5,984 bases of DNA from Thermococcus sp. (GCA_027074805.1 JALTCK010000114.1:1-5984); one strand, 5' to 3'; positions 1 to 4,877 are shown, counted from the first letter of the stretch. The notes: generated from the sequence alone by a model not told the origin. Translations and numbers: made by a program.

Positions 1-405
1 CCAGTATGATACAAACGCTCTGGGTATAAAGACGTTGAATCCAATGCCCTCGTAGCTAAATGATACAGAATGCTGGGAGAACTTCGTTCCGCTCTTAGGA
101 ATATGATTTGCGGGAACTTCTGTCGCGCGTTGTGGGAGAACCGCAACGTCAACATAGATGTACATCGGACCTACCCATCCATTGTTTCTGTATTTTATGT
201 CCTCTGTGGTAATCTTGACTGCATAGTAATCATGTTTTGGGTCGAGTTCACCAGTATCCTTGTAGAGGGCACCTGCCAGCTTCATTATTCCATTATTTCC
301 ATAGGAATAGTCGCTACTAACTATCTCTTGGGATGCTGAAACGGCCGGTATTGATAAAACGATGGCCAATCCCAACAGGACTGCGAACAACGGCTTCCAC
401 TTCAC
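1..405 (-). CDS. Secreted protein of unknown function, partial (C-terminus beyond the window)
   Basis: This minus-strand reading frame stays open from a GTG start to the window edge, giving 135 residues. The N-terminus (MKWKPLFAVLLGLAIVLSIP, then AVSA-SQE) is a clear Sec signal peptide: a short basic n-region, a hydrophobic core at residues 5-20 and an AxA-like cleavage site after about residue 24. The visible mature part (about 111 residues) has no cysteine and no further membrane segment. It is rich in Tyr, Val and Ile alternating with polar residues, suggesting an extracellular beta-rich domain. GTG at 405 is preferred because GAGGTGA (417-411) lies 5 nt before it; an in-frame GTG at 414 overlaps that site. 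The TATA box and leader fit this start. A/T-ending codons (AAT, AGT, TCA, GCA, TTT) look commoner than in the plus-strand genes, as in a fast-evolving or accessory gene. I do not recognise the family and assign no function. That it is a real gene is well supported by signal peptide, ribosome binding site and promoter. Confidence 0.82.
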   Translation of the reverse strand, partial: MKWKPLFAVLLGLAIVLSIPAVSASQEIVSSDYSYGNNGIMKLAGALYKDTGELDPKHDYYAVKITTEDIKYRNNGWVGPMYIYVDVAVLPQRATEVPANHIPKSGTKFSQHSVSFSYEGIGFNVFIPRAFVSYW

Positions 406-410
406 GAGGT

Positions 411-417
411 TCACCTC
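411..417 (-). promoter_or_regulatory. Ribosome binding site of the secreted-protein gene
   Basis: GAGGTGA on the minus strand matches the archaeal anti-Shine-Dalgarno sequence and lies 5 nt before the GTG at 405. It decides the start over the in-frame GTG at 414, which lies inside the site. The following bases are ACCTC, so the site is half of a GAGGT-GA-ACCTC inverted repeat. Confidence 0.7.
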
Positions 418-423
418 AGCAAT

Positions 424-441
424 AGTTGAGCAATATCAACT
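424..441. promoter_or_regulatory. Inverted repeat over the predicted minus-strand transcription start
   Basis: AGTTGA (424-429) and TCAACT (436-441) are perfect inverted copies separated by 6 bp, centred close to the predicted start of the minus-strand transcript. Position and symmetry suit a repressor operator. The motif GCAAT occurs three times across the same stretch (419-423, 430-434, 444-448). Confidence 0.4.
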
Positions 442-453
442 GTGCAATCTTTC

Positions 454-468
454 CTTATAAGTTTTTCC
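454..468 (-). promoter_or_regulatory. TATA box and BRE of the secreted-protein gene
   Basis: On the minus strand a purine-rich GGAAAA (468-463, BRE-like) is followed by CTTATAAG (461-454), a good Thermococcales TATA box. Transcription should start about 25 bp downstream, near 430-434, giving a leader of roughly 25-30 nt that contains the GAGGTGA site. The TATA core is itself a perfect palindrome, but only the minus-strand orientation has the BRE-like bases and a nearby start codon. Confidence 0.65.
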
Positions 469-485
469 TTTTACTTTAAGTAAAA
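469..485. promoter_or_regulatory. 17-bp palindrome directly upstream of the minus-strand promoter
   Basis: TTTTACTT (469-476), a single central T, then AAGTAAAA (478-485) form a perfect inverted repeat. It abuts the BRE of the minus-strand promoter on its upstream side, where archaeal activators often bind. It could be an operator for a dimeric regulator. The sequence is AT-rich, so chance occurrence is possible. Confidence 0.4.
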
Positions 486-540
486 ATTCTTTCTTTTTTT
501 CAAGTATGAATTTATTCTAACCCAAATTTTCCTCTTAGAA

Positions 541-567
541 CGAGTCAAAAGAAACCCGAGTAAAAGA
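541..567. repeat. Short direct repeat upstream of the oxidoreductase promoter
   Basis: CGAGTCAAAAGA (541-552) and CGAGTAAAAGA (557-567) are the same word except for one extra C in the first copy, with starts 16 bp apart. They lie roughly 35 and 50 bp before the centre of the plus-strand TATA box, so they could be tandem regulator sites. They are too short to exclude chance. Confidence 0.35.
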
Positions 568-600
568 GTTGTATGACCGTGCAATGGCCAAACTCTTATA
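561..600. promoter_or_regulatory. Inverted repeat overlapping the oxidoreductase TATA box
   Basis: TAAAAGAGTT (561-570) and AACTCTTATA (591-600) pair at 9 of 10 positions, with a perfect 7-bp core (AAGAGTT/AACTCTT) and a 20-bp spacer. The right arm runs into the TATA box at 595-602, so a protein bound there would block TBP. This is a candidate operator only. Confidence 0.35.
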
Positions 601-602
601 AT
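595..602 (+). promoter_or_regulatory. TATA box of the oxidoreductase gene
   Basis: CTTATAAT lies about 35 bp before the ATG at 633. With the usual spacing, transcription would start near 622-626, just before or within the ribosome binding site, giving a very short leader. This placement rules out the in-frame ATG at 573, which would not be transcribed from this promoter. Confidence 0.6.
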
Positions 603-622
603 TCTCCATATCTCATCTCTTC

Positions 623-628
623 AGGTGG
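623..628 (+). promoter_or_regulatory. Ribosome binding site of the oxidoreductase gene
   Basis: AGGTGG lies 4 nt before ATG 633, the same spacing as at the carbamate kinase and protease genes in this window. The ATG at 573 has no comparable site. This decides the start. Confidence 0.7.
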
Positions 629-632
629 TAGA

Positions 633-1895
633 ATGAAGGCTGTCGTTATAGGCTCTGGAATAGGCGGGCTTTTAACTTCCTCCTTCCTCGCGAAGAACGG
701 CTATGAAGTCACAGTCCTTGAGAAGGCTCCTTACACCGGCGGTCGCTTCACGAACTTAGACTACAAAGGCTTCGGCCTCTCCACCGGCGCTTTCCACATG
801 CTCCCCCACGGCGAGGACGGCCCCTTGGCACACCTGCTGAAGCTCCTCGGCGCGAAAGTCACGATAGTAAACTCAAACCCAAAGGGCATGATATTCTACG
901 AGGGGGAGACCTTCCACTACAGGGAAGGCTGGAAGTATCTAAACTGGCGTGAGAGGATAAAGGCGATGAAGCTTCTCGCGGACGTCAAGAGGAACAAGCT
1001 ACCAGAAGGCGAAGAGGCCGGGATGAGCGGGCGCGAGTGGATAAGGGAGAAGATAGGTAACAACGAGTTCGTTGACCTCTTCATTAAAAGCTTCCTGGGC
1101 TGGGCCGACAGTGTCTTAGACGTTCCCGCTGGAGAGCTCGCGAGGGAGATTAAGGCCGCTTTGAAGTGGGGCGGACCAGGGCTCGTTAAGGGCGGCTGTA
1201 AAGCGGTGACAGACGAACTTGCCAGGATAACCGAGGAGAGCGGTGGAAAAGTCCTCACGAGGAAGAGGGTCGTCGAGATTGACCCAGAGGCTAAGATGGT
1301 CTTTACCTCCGACGGCGACGAGCTGAACTACGACATTTTAGTTTCCAATGTTGGGATAAAGGAAACCGTTGAACTCATAGGTAAAGACAACTTCGACCGC
1401 GATTACCTAAAGCGCGTTGATTCGCTTAGGCCGAGCGAGGGTATAAAATACAACGTCGCCCTGAAGGGAGAATCAAGGATAGGCAACACCGTCGTCTTCA
1501 CCCTCGACACCGAGAGGATAAACGGCTACAATGAGCCATCCAGTATTTCCCCGGAACTCGCGAGAGAGGGCCACACACTGATAATGCTCCACCACGCACT
1601 CCAAAGCAGGAACGTCAAGGCCGAGCAGAGGAGGGGAATCGAGGACCTCTACAGGATTTTTCCCAACCTCGATGAAGAAGGCGAGATCCTACTGATCCAG
1701 ACCTACCTCGATGGGAACCCCGTAAACAGGGTGGCAAGCGGGCAGAGCGTTGAAGACTTTCCCATTCAAGACGTTTACATCGTCGGCGACGCTTACAAGC
1801 CATCAGGTGGGATAGAGGTGGAGGGCATAGCCCTCGGCGTTATGGAGACCCTTGAGAAACTCGGACTTGGAAGCTTCGAGAAGTGGTATCTTTAG
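633..1895 (+). CDS. FAD/NAD(P)-binding oxidoreductase, phytoene-desaturase-like
   Basis: A 420-residue flavoprotein of the phytoene desaturase/amine oxidase superfamily (COG1233-like). The Rossmann motif G7-x-G9-x-x-G12 ends strand 1, E30 would bind the ribose, and GGR at 36-38 is the second dinucleotide motif typical of this superfamily. A GGPGLVKGG segment near 178-186 and the C-terminal motif VYIVGDAYKPSGGIEVEGIA (381-400), with G385-D386 contacting FAD, complete the pattern. There is no signal peptide or membrane helix, so it is likely cytoplasmic or peripheral. ATG 633 is chosen over the in-frame ATG 573 because it places the Rossmann strand at the N-terminus, has a ribosome binding site and follows the TATA box. 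The superfamily is secure; the substrate is not. Members act on carotenoids, other isoprenoids, amines and more. Known Thermococcus species are not carotenoid producers, so a lipid or quinone-like substrate is only a guess. The neighbours do not help. Confidence 0.92.
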   Translation: MKAVVIGSGIGGLLTSSFLAKNGYEVTVLEKAPYTGGRFTNLDYKGFGLSTGAFHMLPHGEDGPLAHLLKLLGAKVTIVNSNPKGMIFYEGETFHYREGWKYLNWRERIKAMKLLADVKRNKLPEGEEAGMSGREWIREKIGNNEFVDLFIKSFLGWADSVLDVPAGELAREIKAALKWGGPGLVKGGCKAVTDELARITEESGGKVLTRKRVVEIDPEAKMVFTSDGDELNYDILVSNVGIKETVELIGKDNFDRDYLKRVDSLRPSEGIKYNVALKGESRIGNTVVFTLDTERINGYNEPSSISPELAREGHTLIMLHHALQSRNVKAEQRRGIEDLYRIFPNLDEEGEILLIQTYLDGNPVNRVASGQSVEDFPIQDVYIVGDAYKPSGGIEVEGIALGVMETLEKLGLGSFEKWYL

Positions 1896-1950
1896 GCCTT
1901 TTCTTTACCTTTGACAAACCCTAGTGGGGCTTTTCGAACCTTTTTCCAGT
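1896..1950 (+). terminator. T-rich region after the oxidoreductase gene, possible terminator
   Basis: Several pyrimidine tracts follow the stop codon, the best being TTTTT at 1941-1945, with TTTT at 1897-1900 and 1931-1934. Archaeal RNA polymerase terminates at such U-tracts without needing a hairpin. No strong stem is seen. This is a weak call based on position and composition. Confidence 0.35.
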
Positions 1951-1980
1951 GAAGGCCTAAGCTTCCTAACGAACGTTTTT
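1935..1980. repeat. Direct repeat in the carbamate kinase promoter region
   Basis: CGAACCTTTTT (1935-1945) and CGAACGTTTTT (1970-1980) agree at 10 of 11 positions and start 35 bp apart. The second copy contains the BRE and the start of the TATA box; the first is followed by CCAGTG rather than ATGG. The first may be a decayed promoter, a terminator tract or a regulator site. Confidence 0.35.
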
Positions 1981-1982
1981 AT
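1975..1982 (+). promoter_or_regulatory. Probable TATA box of the carbamate kinase gene
   Basis: GTTTTTAT, preceded by CGAAC as a possible BRE, lies about 42 bp before the ATG at 2021. It is a weaker TATA element than the others here but the only AT-rich octamer at a suitable distance. Transcription would start near 2003-2006, giving a leader of about 15-18 nt. Confidence 0.5.
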
Positions 1983-2020
1983 GGCCCCGCATCGAACTAT
2001 TCAACCTCGGGGGTGAGGGG

Positions 2021-2965
2021 ATGAAGAGAGTCGTGATAGCACTTGGCGGTAACGCTATTCTCCAGCGCGGTCAAAAGGGGACCTACGAGGAGCAAAGGGA
2101 CAACGTAAAGAAAACTGCAAAGCAGATAGCCGATATAATCGAGAAGGGTTACGAGGTTGTTATAACTCACGGCAACGGGCCGCAGGTCGGGGCGTTACTC
2201 CTCCATATGGACGCCGGCCAGCAGCTCTACGGCATTCCTGCCCAGCCTATGGACGTTGCCGGGGCGATGACCCAGGGGCAGATAGGCTACATGATCCAGC
2301 AGGCCCTGATCAACGAACTCCGTGAGAGGGGAATAGAGAGGCCGGTAGCTACGATAGTCACCCAGACGGTAGTTGATAAAAAGGATCCGGCCTTCCAGAA
2401 CCCGAGCAAGCCCGTCGGGCCCTTCTACGACGAGGAGACGGCGAAGAAGCTCGCGAAGGAGAAGGGCTGGACCGTGATAGAGGACTCGGGGAGGGGGTGG
2501 AGGCGCGTCGTTCCGAGCCCTGACCCGAAGGGCCACGTCGAGGCTCCCGTTATAGTCGATCTGGTGGAGAAGGGCTTCATAGTCGTGAGCAGCGGGGGAG
2601 GCGGTGTTCCCGTAGTTGAAGAGGATGGTCATCTGATGGGCGTTGAAGCGGTTATAGACAAGGACCTGGCCGGCGAGAGACTCGCCGAGGAGGTAAAAGC
2701 CGATATCTTCATGATCCTGACCGATGTAAACGGAGCCGCAGTGAACTTTGGAAAACCCGACGAGAGGTGGCTCGGAAAGGTCACGGTGGAGGAACTGAAG
2801 AAGTACTACGAGGAGGGCCACTTCAAGAAGGGTAGCATGGGACCGAAGGTTCTTGCTGCTATAAGGTTCGTCGAGTGGGGTGGCGAGAGAGCAATAATAG
2901 CTGCCCTAGATCGGGCCGTTGAAGCTCTCGAAGGGAAAACTGGGACACTGGTAGTAAGGGGCTGA
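2021..2965 (+). CDS. arcC: Carbamate kinase (P. furiosus CpkA type)
   Basis: Reversibly transfers phosphate between ATP/carbamate and ADP/carbamoyl phosphate; cytoplasmic and dimeric in known members. The 314 residues match the length I recall for the P. furiosus enzyme, also called cpkA, once described as a carbamoyl-phosphate synthetase and later shown to be a carbamate kinase. Amino-acid-kinase-fold motifs appear in order: ALGGNA (7-12), THGNGPQVG (49-57), the lid region with K130, SSGGGGVPV (190-198), VIDKDLAGE (211-219) with K214, LTDVNGA (233-239) and KKGSMGPKV (269-277) with K276. The three lysines sit one position before those I recall as functional in P. furiosus (131, 215, 277). GGTGA (2012-2016) lies 4 nt before ATG. 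No arginine deiminase, ornithine carbamoyltransferase or aspartate carbamoyltransferase gene is in the window, so whether it serves ATP-yielding catabolism or carbamoyl phosphate supply cannot be told from context. Identity is very secure. Confidence 0.97.
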   Translation: MKRVVIALGGNAILQRGQKGTYEEQRDNVKKTAKQIADIIEKGYEVVITHGNGPQVGALLLHMDAGQQLYGIPAQPMDVAGAMTQGQIGYMIQQALINELRERGIERPVATIVTQTVVDKKDPAFQNPSKPVGPFYDEETAKKLAKEKGWTVIEDSGRGWRRVVPSPDPKGHVEAPVIVDLVEKGFIVVSSGGGGVPVVEEDGHLMGVEAVIDKDLAGERLAEEVKADIFMILTDVNGAAVNFGKPDERWLGKVTVEELKKYYEEGHFKKGSMGPKVLAAIRFVEWGGERAIIAALDRAVEALEGKTGTLVVRG

Positions 2966-2971
2966 ACCAAA

Positions 2972-2985
2972 GGCTATAAATAGCC
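2972..2985 (+). promoter_or_regulatory. TATA box of the protease gene inside a palindrome
   Basis: GGCTATAAATAGCC begins 7 bp after the carbamate kinase stop codon. It contains TATAAATA (2975-2982), a near-ideal archaeal TATA box, with CCAAAGG just upstream as a possible BRE. Transcription should start near 3002-3006, leaving a leader of about 10-12 nt that still includes GGTGG. The arms GGCTAT and ATAGCC are perfect inverted repeats around a central AA, so TBP and a symmetric regulator could compete for the same bases. Confidence 0.7.
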
Positions 2986-2993
2986 CCACTCCC

Positions 2994-3000
2994 TTTTTTT
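2994..3000 (+). terminator. T7 tract, possible terminator of the carbamate kinase transcript
   Basis: Seven consecutive T residues start 28 bp after the carbamate kinase stop codon. A U-tract of this length is enough for intrinsic termination by archaeal RNA polymerase. It lies between the TATA box and predicted start site of the next gene, so it would end the upstream transcript without blocking the downstream one. Confidence 0.5.
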
Positions 3001-3005
3001 AGTTA

Positions 3006-3010
3006 GGTGG
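3006..3010 (+). promoter_or_regulatory. Ribosome binding site of the protease gene
   Basis: GGTGG lies 4 nt before ATG 3015 and is almost at the 5' end of the predicted transcript. It supports this start. Confidence 0.6.
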
Positions 3011-3014
3011 GAAC

Positions 3015-3857
3015 ATGGACGCGGCGACTGGTTTCTTCGGCTCCCTGCTCTGGTGGCTGTTTTTCATGTACATCCTGCTCTGGCCCCAGATGCAGTACAG
3101 GAGCCTTCAGTTGGCAAGGGCAAAAATCCTCAGGCGCCTCTCCCAGAAGAGGAGTTCAACGGTAATCACCATGATACACAGGCAAGAGAGCATAGGGCTC
3201 TTCGGTATCCCATTCTACAAGTTTATCAGTGTTGAGGACAGCGAGGAGGTCCTGAGGGCAATAAGAATGGCACCAAAAGACAAGCCCATTGATCTCATCA
3301 TCCACACACCTGGCGGTCTTGTTTTGGCTGCAACTCAAATAGCCAAGGCTCTCCACGATCATCCAGCCGAGACAAGGGTTATTGTTCCCCACTACGCGAT
3401 GAGCGGTGGAACACTGATTGCCCTAGCCGCTGACAAGATCATAATGGACCCACACGCCGTCCTTGGGCCTGTTGACCCGCAACTCGGTCAGTACCCGGGA
3501 CCGAGCATAATTAGAGCCGTGGAGAGAAAGGGTGTCGACAAGGTTGATGATCAAACGTTGATCCTAGCTGACGTTGCAGAGAAGGCCGTGAAGCAAGTTA
3601 GGGACTTCCTCTACAACCTCCTAAAGAACCGTTATGGAGAAGAGAAGGCAAGGGAGTTGGCCCAAACACTCACAGAGGGTAGATGGACACACGATTACCC
3701 GATAACCTACGAACATGCCAAGGAACTTGGACTTCATGTGAATACGGACGTCCCCGAGGAGGTATATGCCCTCATGGAGCTCTACAAGCAGCCAACGAAA
3801 CAGAGGGGTACGGTAGAGTTCATGCCCTATACAAAAGGAAGCGAGAGTTCAAAGTGA
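3015..3857 (+). CDS. Membrane-anchored SDH-family (DUF114) Clp-fold serine protease
   Basis: A 280-residue protein of the archaeal/bacterial SDH proteinase family (former DUF114), distant kin of ClpP and SppA. Residues 7-23 form one hydrophobic helix, followed by a basic stretch (R29, R35, K37, R40, R41), so by the positive-inside rule the catalytic domain faces the cytoplasm. HTPGG (97-101) matches the oxyanion-hole loop of ClpP/SppA. HYAMSGGTLIALAADKI (126-142) contains the probable nucleophile S130 and resembles SppA's SGG-containing motif. MDPHAVLGPVDPQLG (144-158) and WTHDYPIT (224-231) hold Asp and His residues that could complete a Ser/Asp/His triad; I cannot say which ones do. The tail after about 262 is polar and probably flexible. 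Such enzymes are thought to act in membrane protein or signal-peptide turnover, but the substrate of this one is unknown. It has its own promoter and ribosome binding site, so no functional tie to carbamate kinase is implied. Confidence 0.93.
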   Translation: MDAATGFFGSLLWWLFFMYILLWPQMQYRSLQLARAKILRRLSQKRSSTVITMIHRQESIGLFGIPFYKFISVEDSEEVLRAIRMAPKDKPIDLIIHTPGGLVLAATQIAKALHDHPAETRVIVPHYAMSGGTLIALAADKIIMDPHAVLGPVDPQLGQYPGPSIIRAVERKGVDKVDDQTLILADVAEKAVKQVRDFLYNLLKNRYGEEKARELAQTLTEGRWTHDYPITYEHAKELGLHVNTDVPEEVYALMELYKQPTKQRGTVEFMPYTKGSESSK

Positions 3858-3859
3858 AC

Positions 3860-3888
3860 TTTCTTTTTGTGACCTCGGCCCTCCGGCC
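3860..3888 (+). terminator. Possible terminator after the protease gene
   Basis: A pyrimidine run with TTTTT at 3864-3868 begins 3 nt after the stop codon and is a plausible U-tract terminator. A small GGCC-CTCC-GGCC stem-loop sequence (3877-3888) follows the tract rather than preceding it, so it is not a bacterial-type hairpin terminator. Confidence 0.4.
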
Positions 3889-3894
3889 AAAAAG

Positions 3895-3904
3895 TTTTTA
3901 TTTA
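3895..3904 (+). promoter_or_regulatory. Probable TATA box of the coiled-coil/arcS unit
   Basis: TTTTTATTTA, preceded by AAAAAG as a possible BRE, lies about 75 bp before the ATG at 3974. Transcription would start near 3923-3928, giving a leader of roughly 45-50 nt, clearly longer than the other plus-strand leaders in this window. Confidence 0.5.
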
Positions 3905-3959
3905 CTCCCGCCTTTTTCAGTCCAGATGTTTGGAGCAAGCCAGCTGTTCTAAAAAGGGA

Positions 3960-3966
3960 GAGGGGT
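3960..3966 (+). promoter_or_regulatory. Ribosome binding site of the coiled-coil gene
   Basis: GAGGGGT, within a purine-rich run from 3956 to 3973, ends 7 nt before the ATG at 3974. It is a poorer match and farther away than the GGTG-type sites of the preceding genes. No better in-frame start is seen. Confidence 0.5.
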
Positions 3967-3973
3967 AAGAGAG

Positions 3974-4876
3974 ATGCAGACGAAAGTGGATCCAGAGGAA
4001 ATTAAGAGGATCAAGAGGGAGATAGAGGCCCTTGAAAAGGAGAGAAACGAGATAAGGGCCAAACTTGATGAGCTCGAGAAAGAGCTTCAAATCTGGATGC
4101 AGAAGAGAGATGAAAAGAACAACGAGGTTAAGCAGCTCCGCCAGAAAGGGCGCGAGTATAAGGCCAGGAGGGATGAAATCAACAAGCAGATACAGGAGCT
4201 CAAGAAGAATCGGGAGGAGATCAACGCAAAGCTTGACCTCCTCTACCAGGAGATACTCGAGTACAAGACCAAGAGGGACGAGTACAACCAGCTTCGCAGG
4301 ATGAAGATGGCACCAGAAAAAATACAGGAAAAGATAGAGAAGCTGGAATGGGAGCTCCAGACCAACCCCAACATAACGCCGGACAGGGAAAAACAGATCG
4401 TCGATCAGATACAGGTTCTGGCTACGGAGCTTGAGATAATCCAGCAGGCCGACCGCTTCCATAAGAAGCTCGTGGAGGCAAGAAAGAAGGTTGACCAGCT
4501 CAAAAAAGCGAGGAGAAACATAAGCCTCGAGGTACAAAAGTTGGCAAACCAGAGCCAGCAGTTCCACGAGCAGATGATAAAGGCCTTCAACCAGGCCGAT
4601 GAGGTCAAGAAGGAGGCGGACGAATACCATGCGAAGGTCATCGAGCTCAGGGAGAAGATAAGAGAAGTTAGAAGAGAGCTCAGGGAAATAGAGAAAAAGA
4701 TAAGGGAGTACGATGAGAAGCACAAGGAGCTCATAGCCTACAGGCTCGTTGCCAGAATGCGCGCCAAGAAGGACACGAGCTTTGAGAAAGCCGTTGAAGC
4801 CCTCGAGAAGTTCAAGCGCGGTGAAAAACTCAGCCTCGACGAGCTCCTCCTGCTTCAGAGATACAACCTCGTGTGA
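3974..4876 (+). CDS. Archaeal coiled-coil protein, COG1340-like
   Basis: This 300-residue, Lys/Glu/Arg/Gln-rich protein is almost wholly helical. Two long coiled-coil arms run from about 6-125 and 138-255, with hydrophobic residues at heptad spacing. They are separated by LQTNPNITPDREK (128-140), whose prolines and asparagines mark a turn, so the arms could fold back as a hairpin. The C-terminus (about 268-300) is a separate short conserved-looking module with EALEKFKRGEKLSLDELLLL followed by QRYNLV. There is no signal peptide, membrane helix or nucleotide-binding motif. From memory it matches the archaeal family COG1340, some members of which have been labelled phosphoserine phosphatase; none of the DxDxT-type motifs of that enzyme is present, so that label should not be used. 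The function is unknown. It lies 5 nt upstream of arcS with no sign of a promoter between, so it is likely co-expressed with a tRNA-modifying enzyme. The gene call is secure; the family name is fairly secure. Confidence 0.9.
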   Translation: MQTKVDPEEIKRIKREIEALEKERNEIRAKLDELEKELQIWMQKRDEKNNEVKQLRQKGREYKARRDEINKQIQELKKNREEINAKLDLLYQEILEYKTKRDEYNQLRRMKMAPEKIQEKIEKLEWELQTNPNITPDREKQIVDQIQVLATELEIIQQADRFHKKLVEARKKVDQLKKARRNISLEVQKLANQSQQFHEQMIKAFNQADEVKKEADEYHAKVIELREKIREVRRELREIEKKIREYDEKHKELIAYRLVARMRAKKDTSFEKAVEALEKFKRGEKLSLDELLLLQRYNLV

Positions 4877-4877
4877 T
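4873..4877 (+). promoter_or_regulatory. arcS ribosome binding site overlapping the upstream stop codon
   Basis: GTGAT, part of the anti-Shine-Dalgarno match GGTGAT, lies 4 nt before ATG 4882 and contains the TGA (4874-4876) that ends the coiled-coil gene. This predicts translational coupling. The GTG at 4873 is also in frame with arcS and overlaps the TGA by the common GTGA arrangement, so it is an alternative start adding three residues. Confidence 0.5.

Larger units (their letters stand above)
406..632. other. Divergent intergenic control region
   Basis: This 227-bp gap separates the start codons of two divergent genes. It contains a TATA box for each, the minus-strand ribosome binding site, three inverted repeats, a pyrimidine-rich run around 487-501, and a direct repeat at 541-567. 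I found no convincing small gene in it. The ATG at 573 belongs to an upstream extension of the oxidoreductase frame and lies before its TATA box. Confidence 0.7.

Noticed and set aside
70..339. Plus-strand open frame opposite the secreted-protein gene
   Set aside because: The minus strand has a signal peptide, GAGGTGA site and TATA box. The plus frame is Cys-rich without pattern and lacks a ribosome binding site.
573..632. N-terminal extension of the oxidoreductase from ATG 573
   Set aside because: It lies upstream of the TATA box at 595-602, has no ribosome binding site, and would put 20 unrelated residues before the Rossmann strand.
917..1258. Minus-strand open frame inside the oxidoreductase gene
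   Set aside because: Low-complexity Ser/Leu/Pro product, no initiation signals, and full overlap with a well-supported flavoprotein.
2195..2821. Minus-strand open frame (208 codons) opposite carbamate kinase
   Set aside because: It lies wholly within a gene with every family motif intact, and its product resembles no protein. It is an antisense shadow of biased codon use.
3683..3952. Plus-strand open frame overlapping the end of the protease gene and the following gap
   Set aside because: Out of frame with a conserved protease C-terminus, no ribosome binding site, no recognisable product. Only its last eight codons are noted, as a possible leader ORF.
3917..4723. Long minus-strand open frame (268 codons) opposite the coiled-coil gene
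   Set aside because: Its Leu-rich product is what the reverse complement of AAG/GAG/CAG-rich coiled-coil codons yields. It has no ribosome binding site or promoter, and the plus-strand frame has clear heptads.
3974..4876. Phosphoserine phosphatase annotation sometimes given to this coiled-coil family
   Set aside because: The sequence is coiled coil throughout and has no haloacid-dehalogenase DxDxT motif or any other phosphatase motif.
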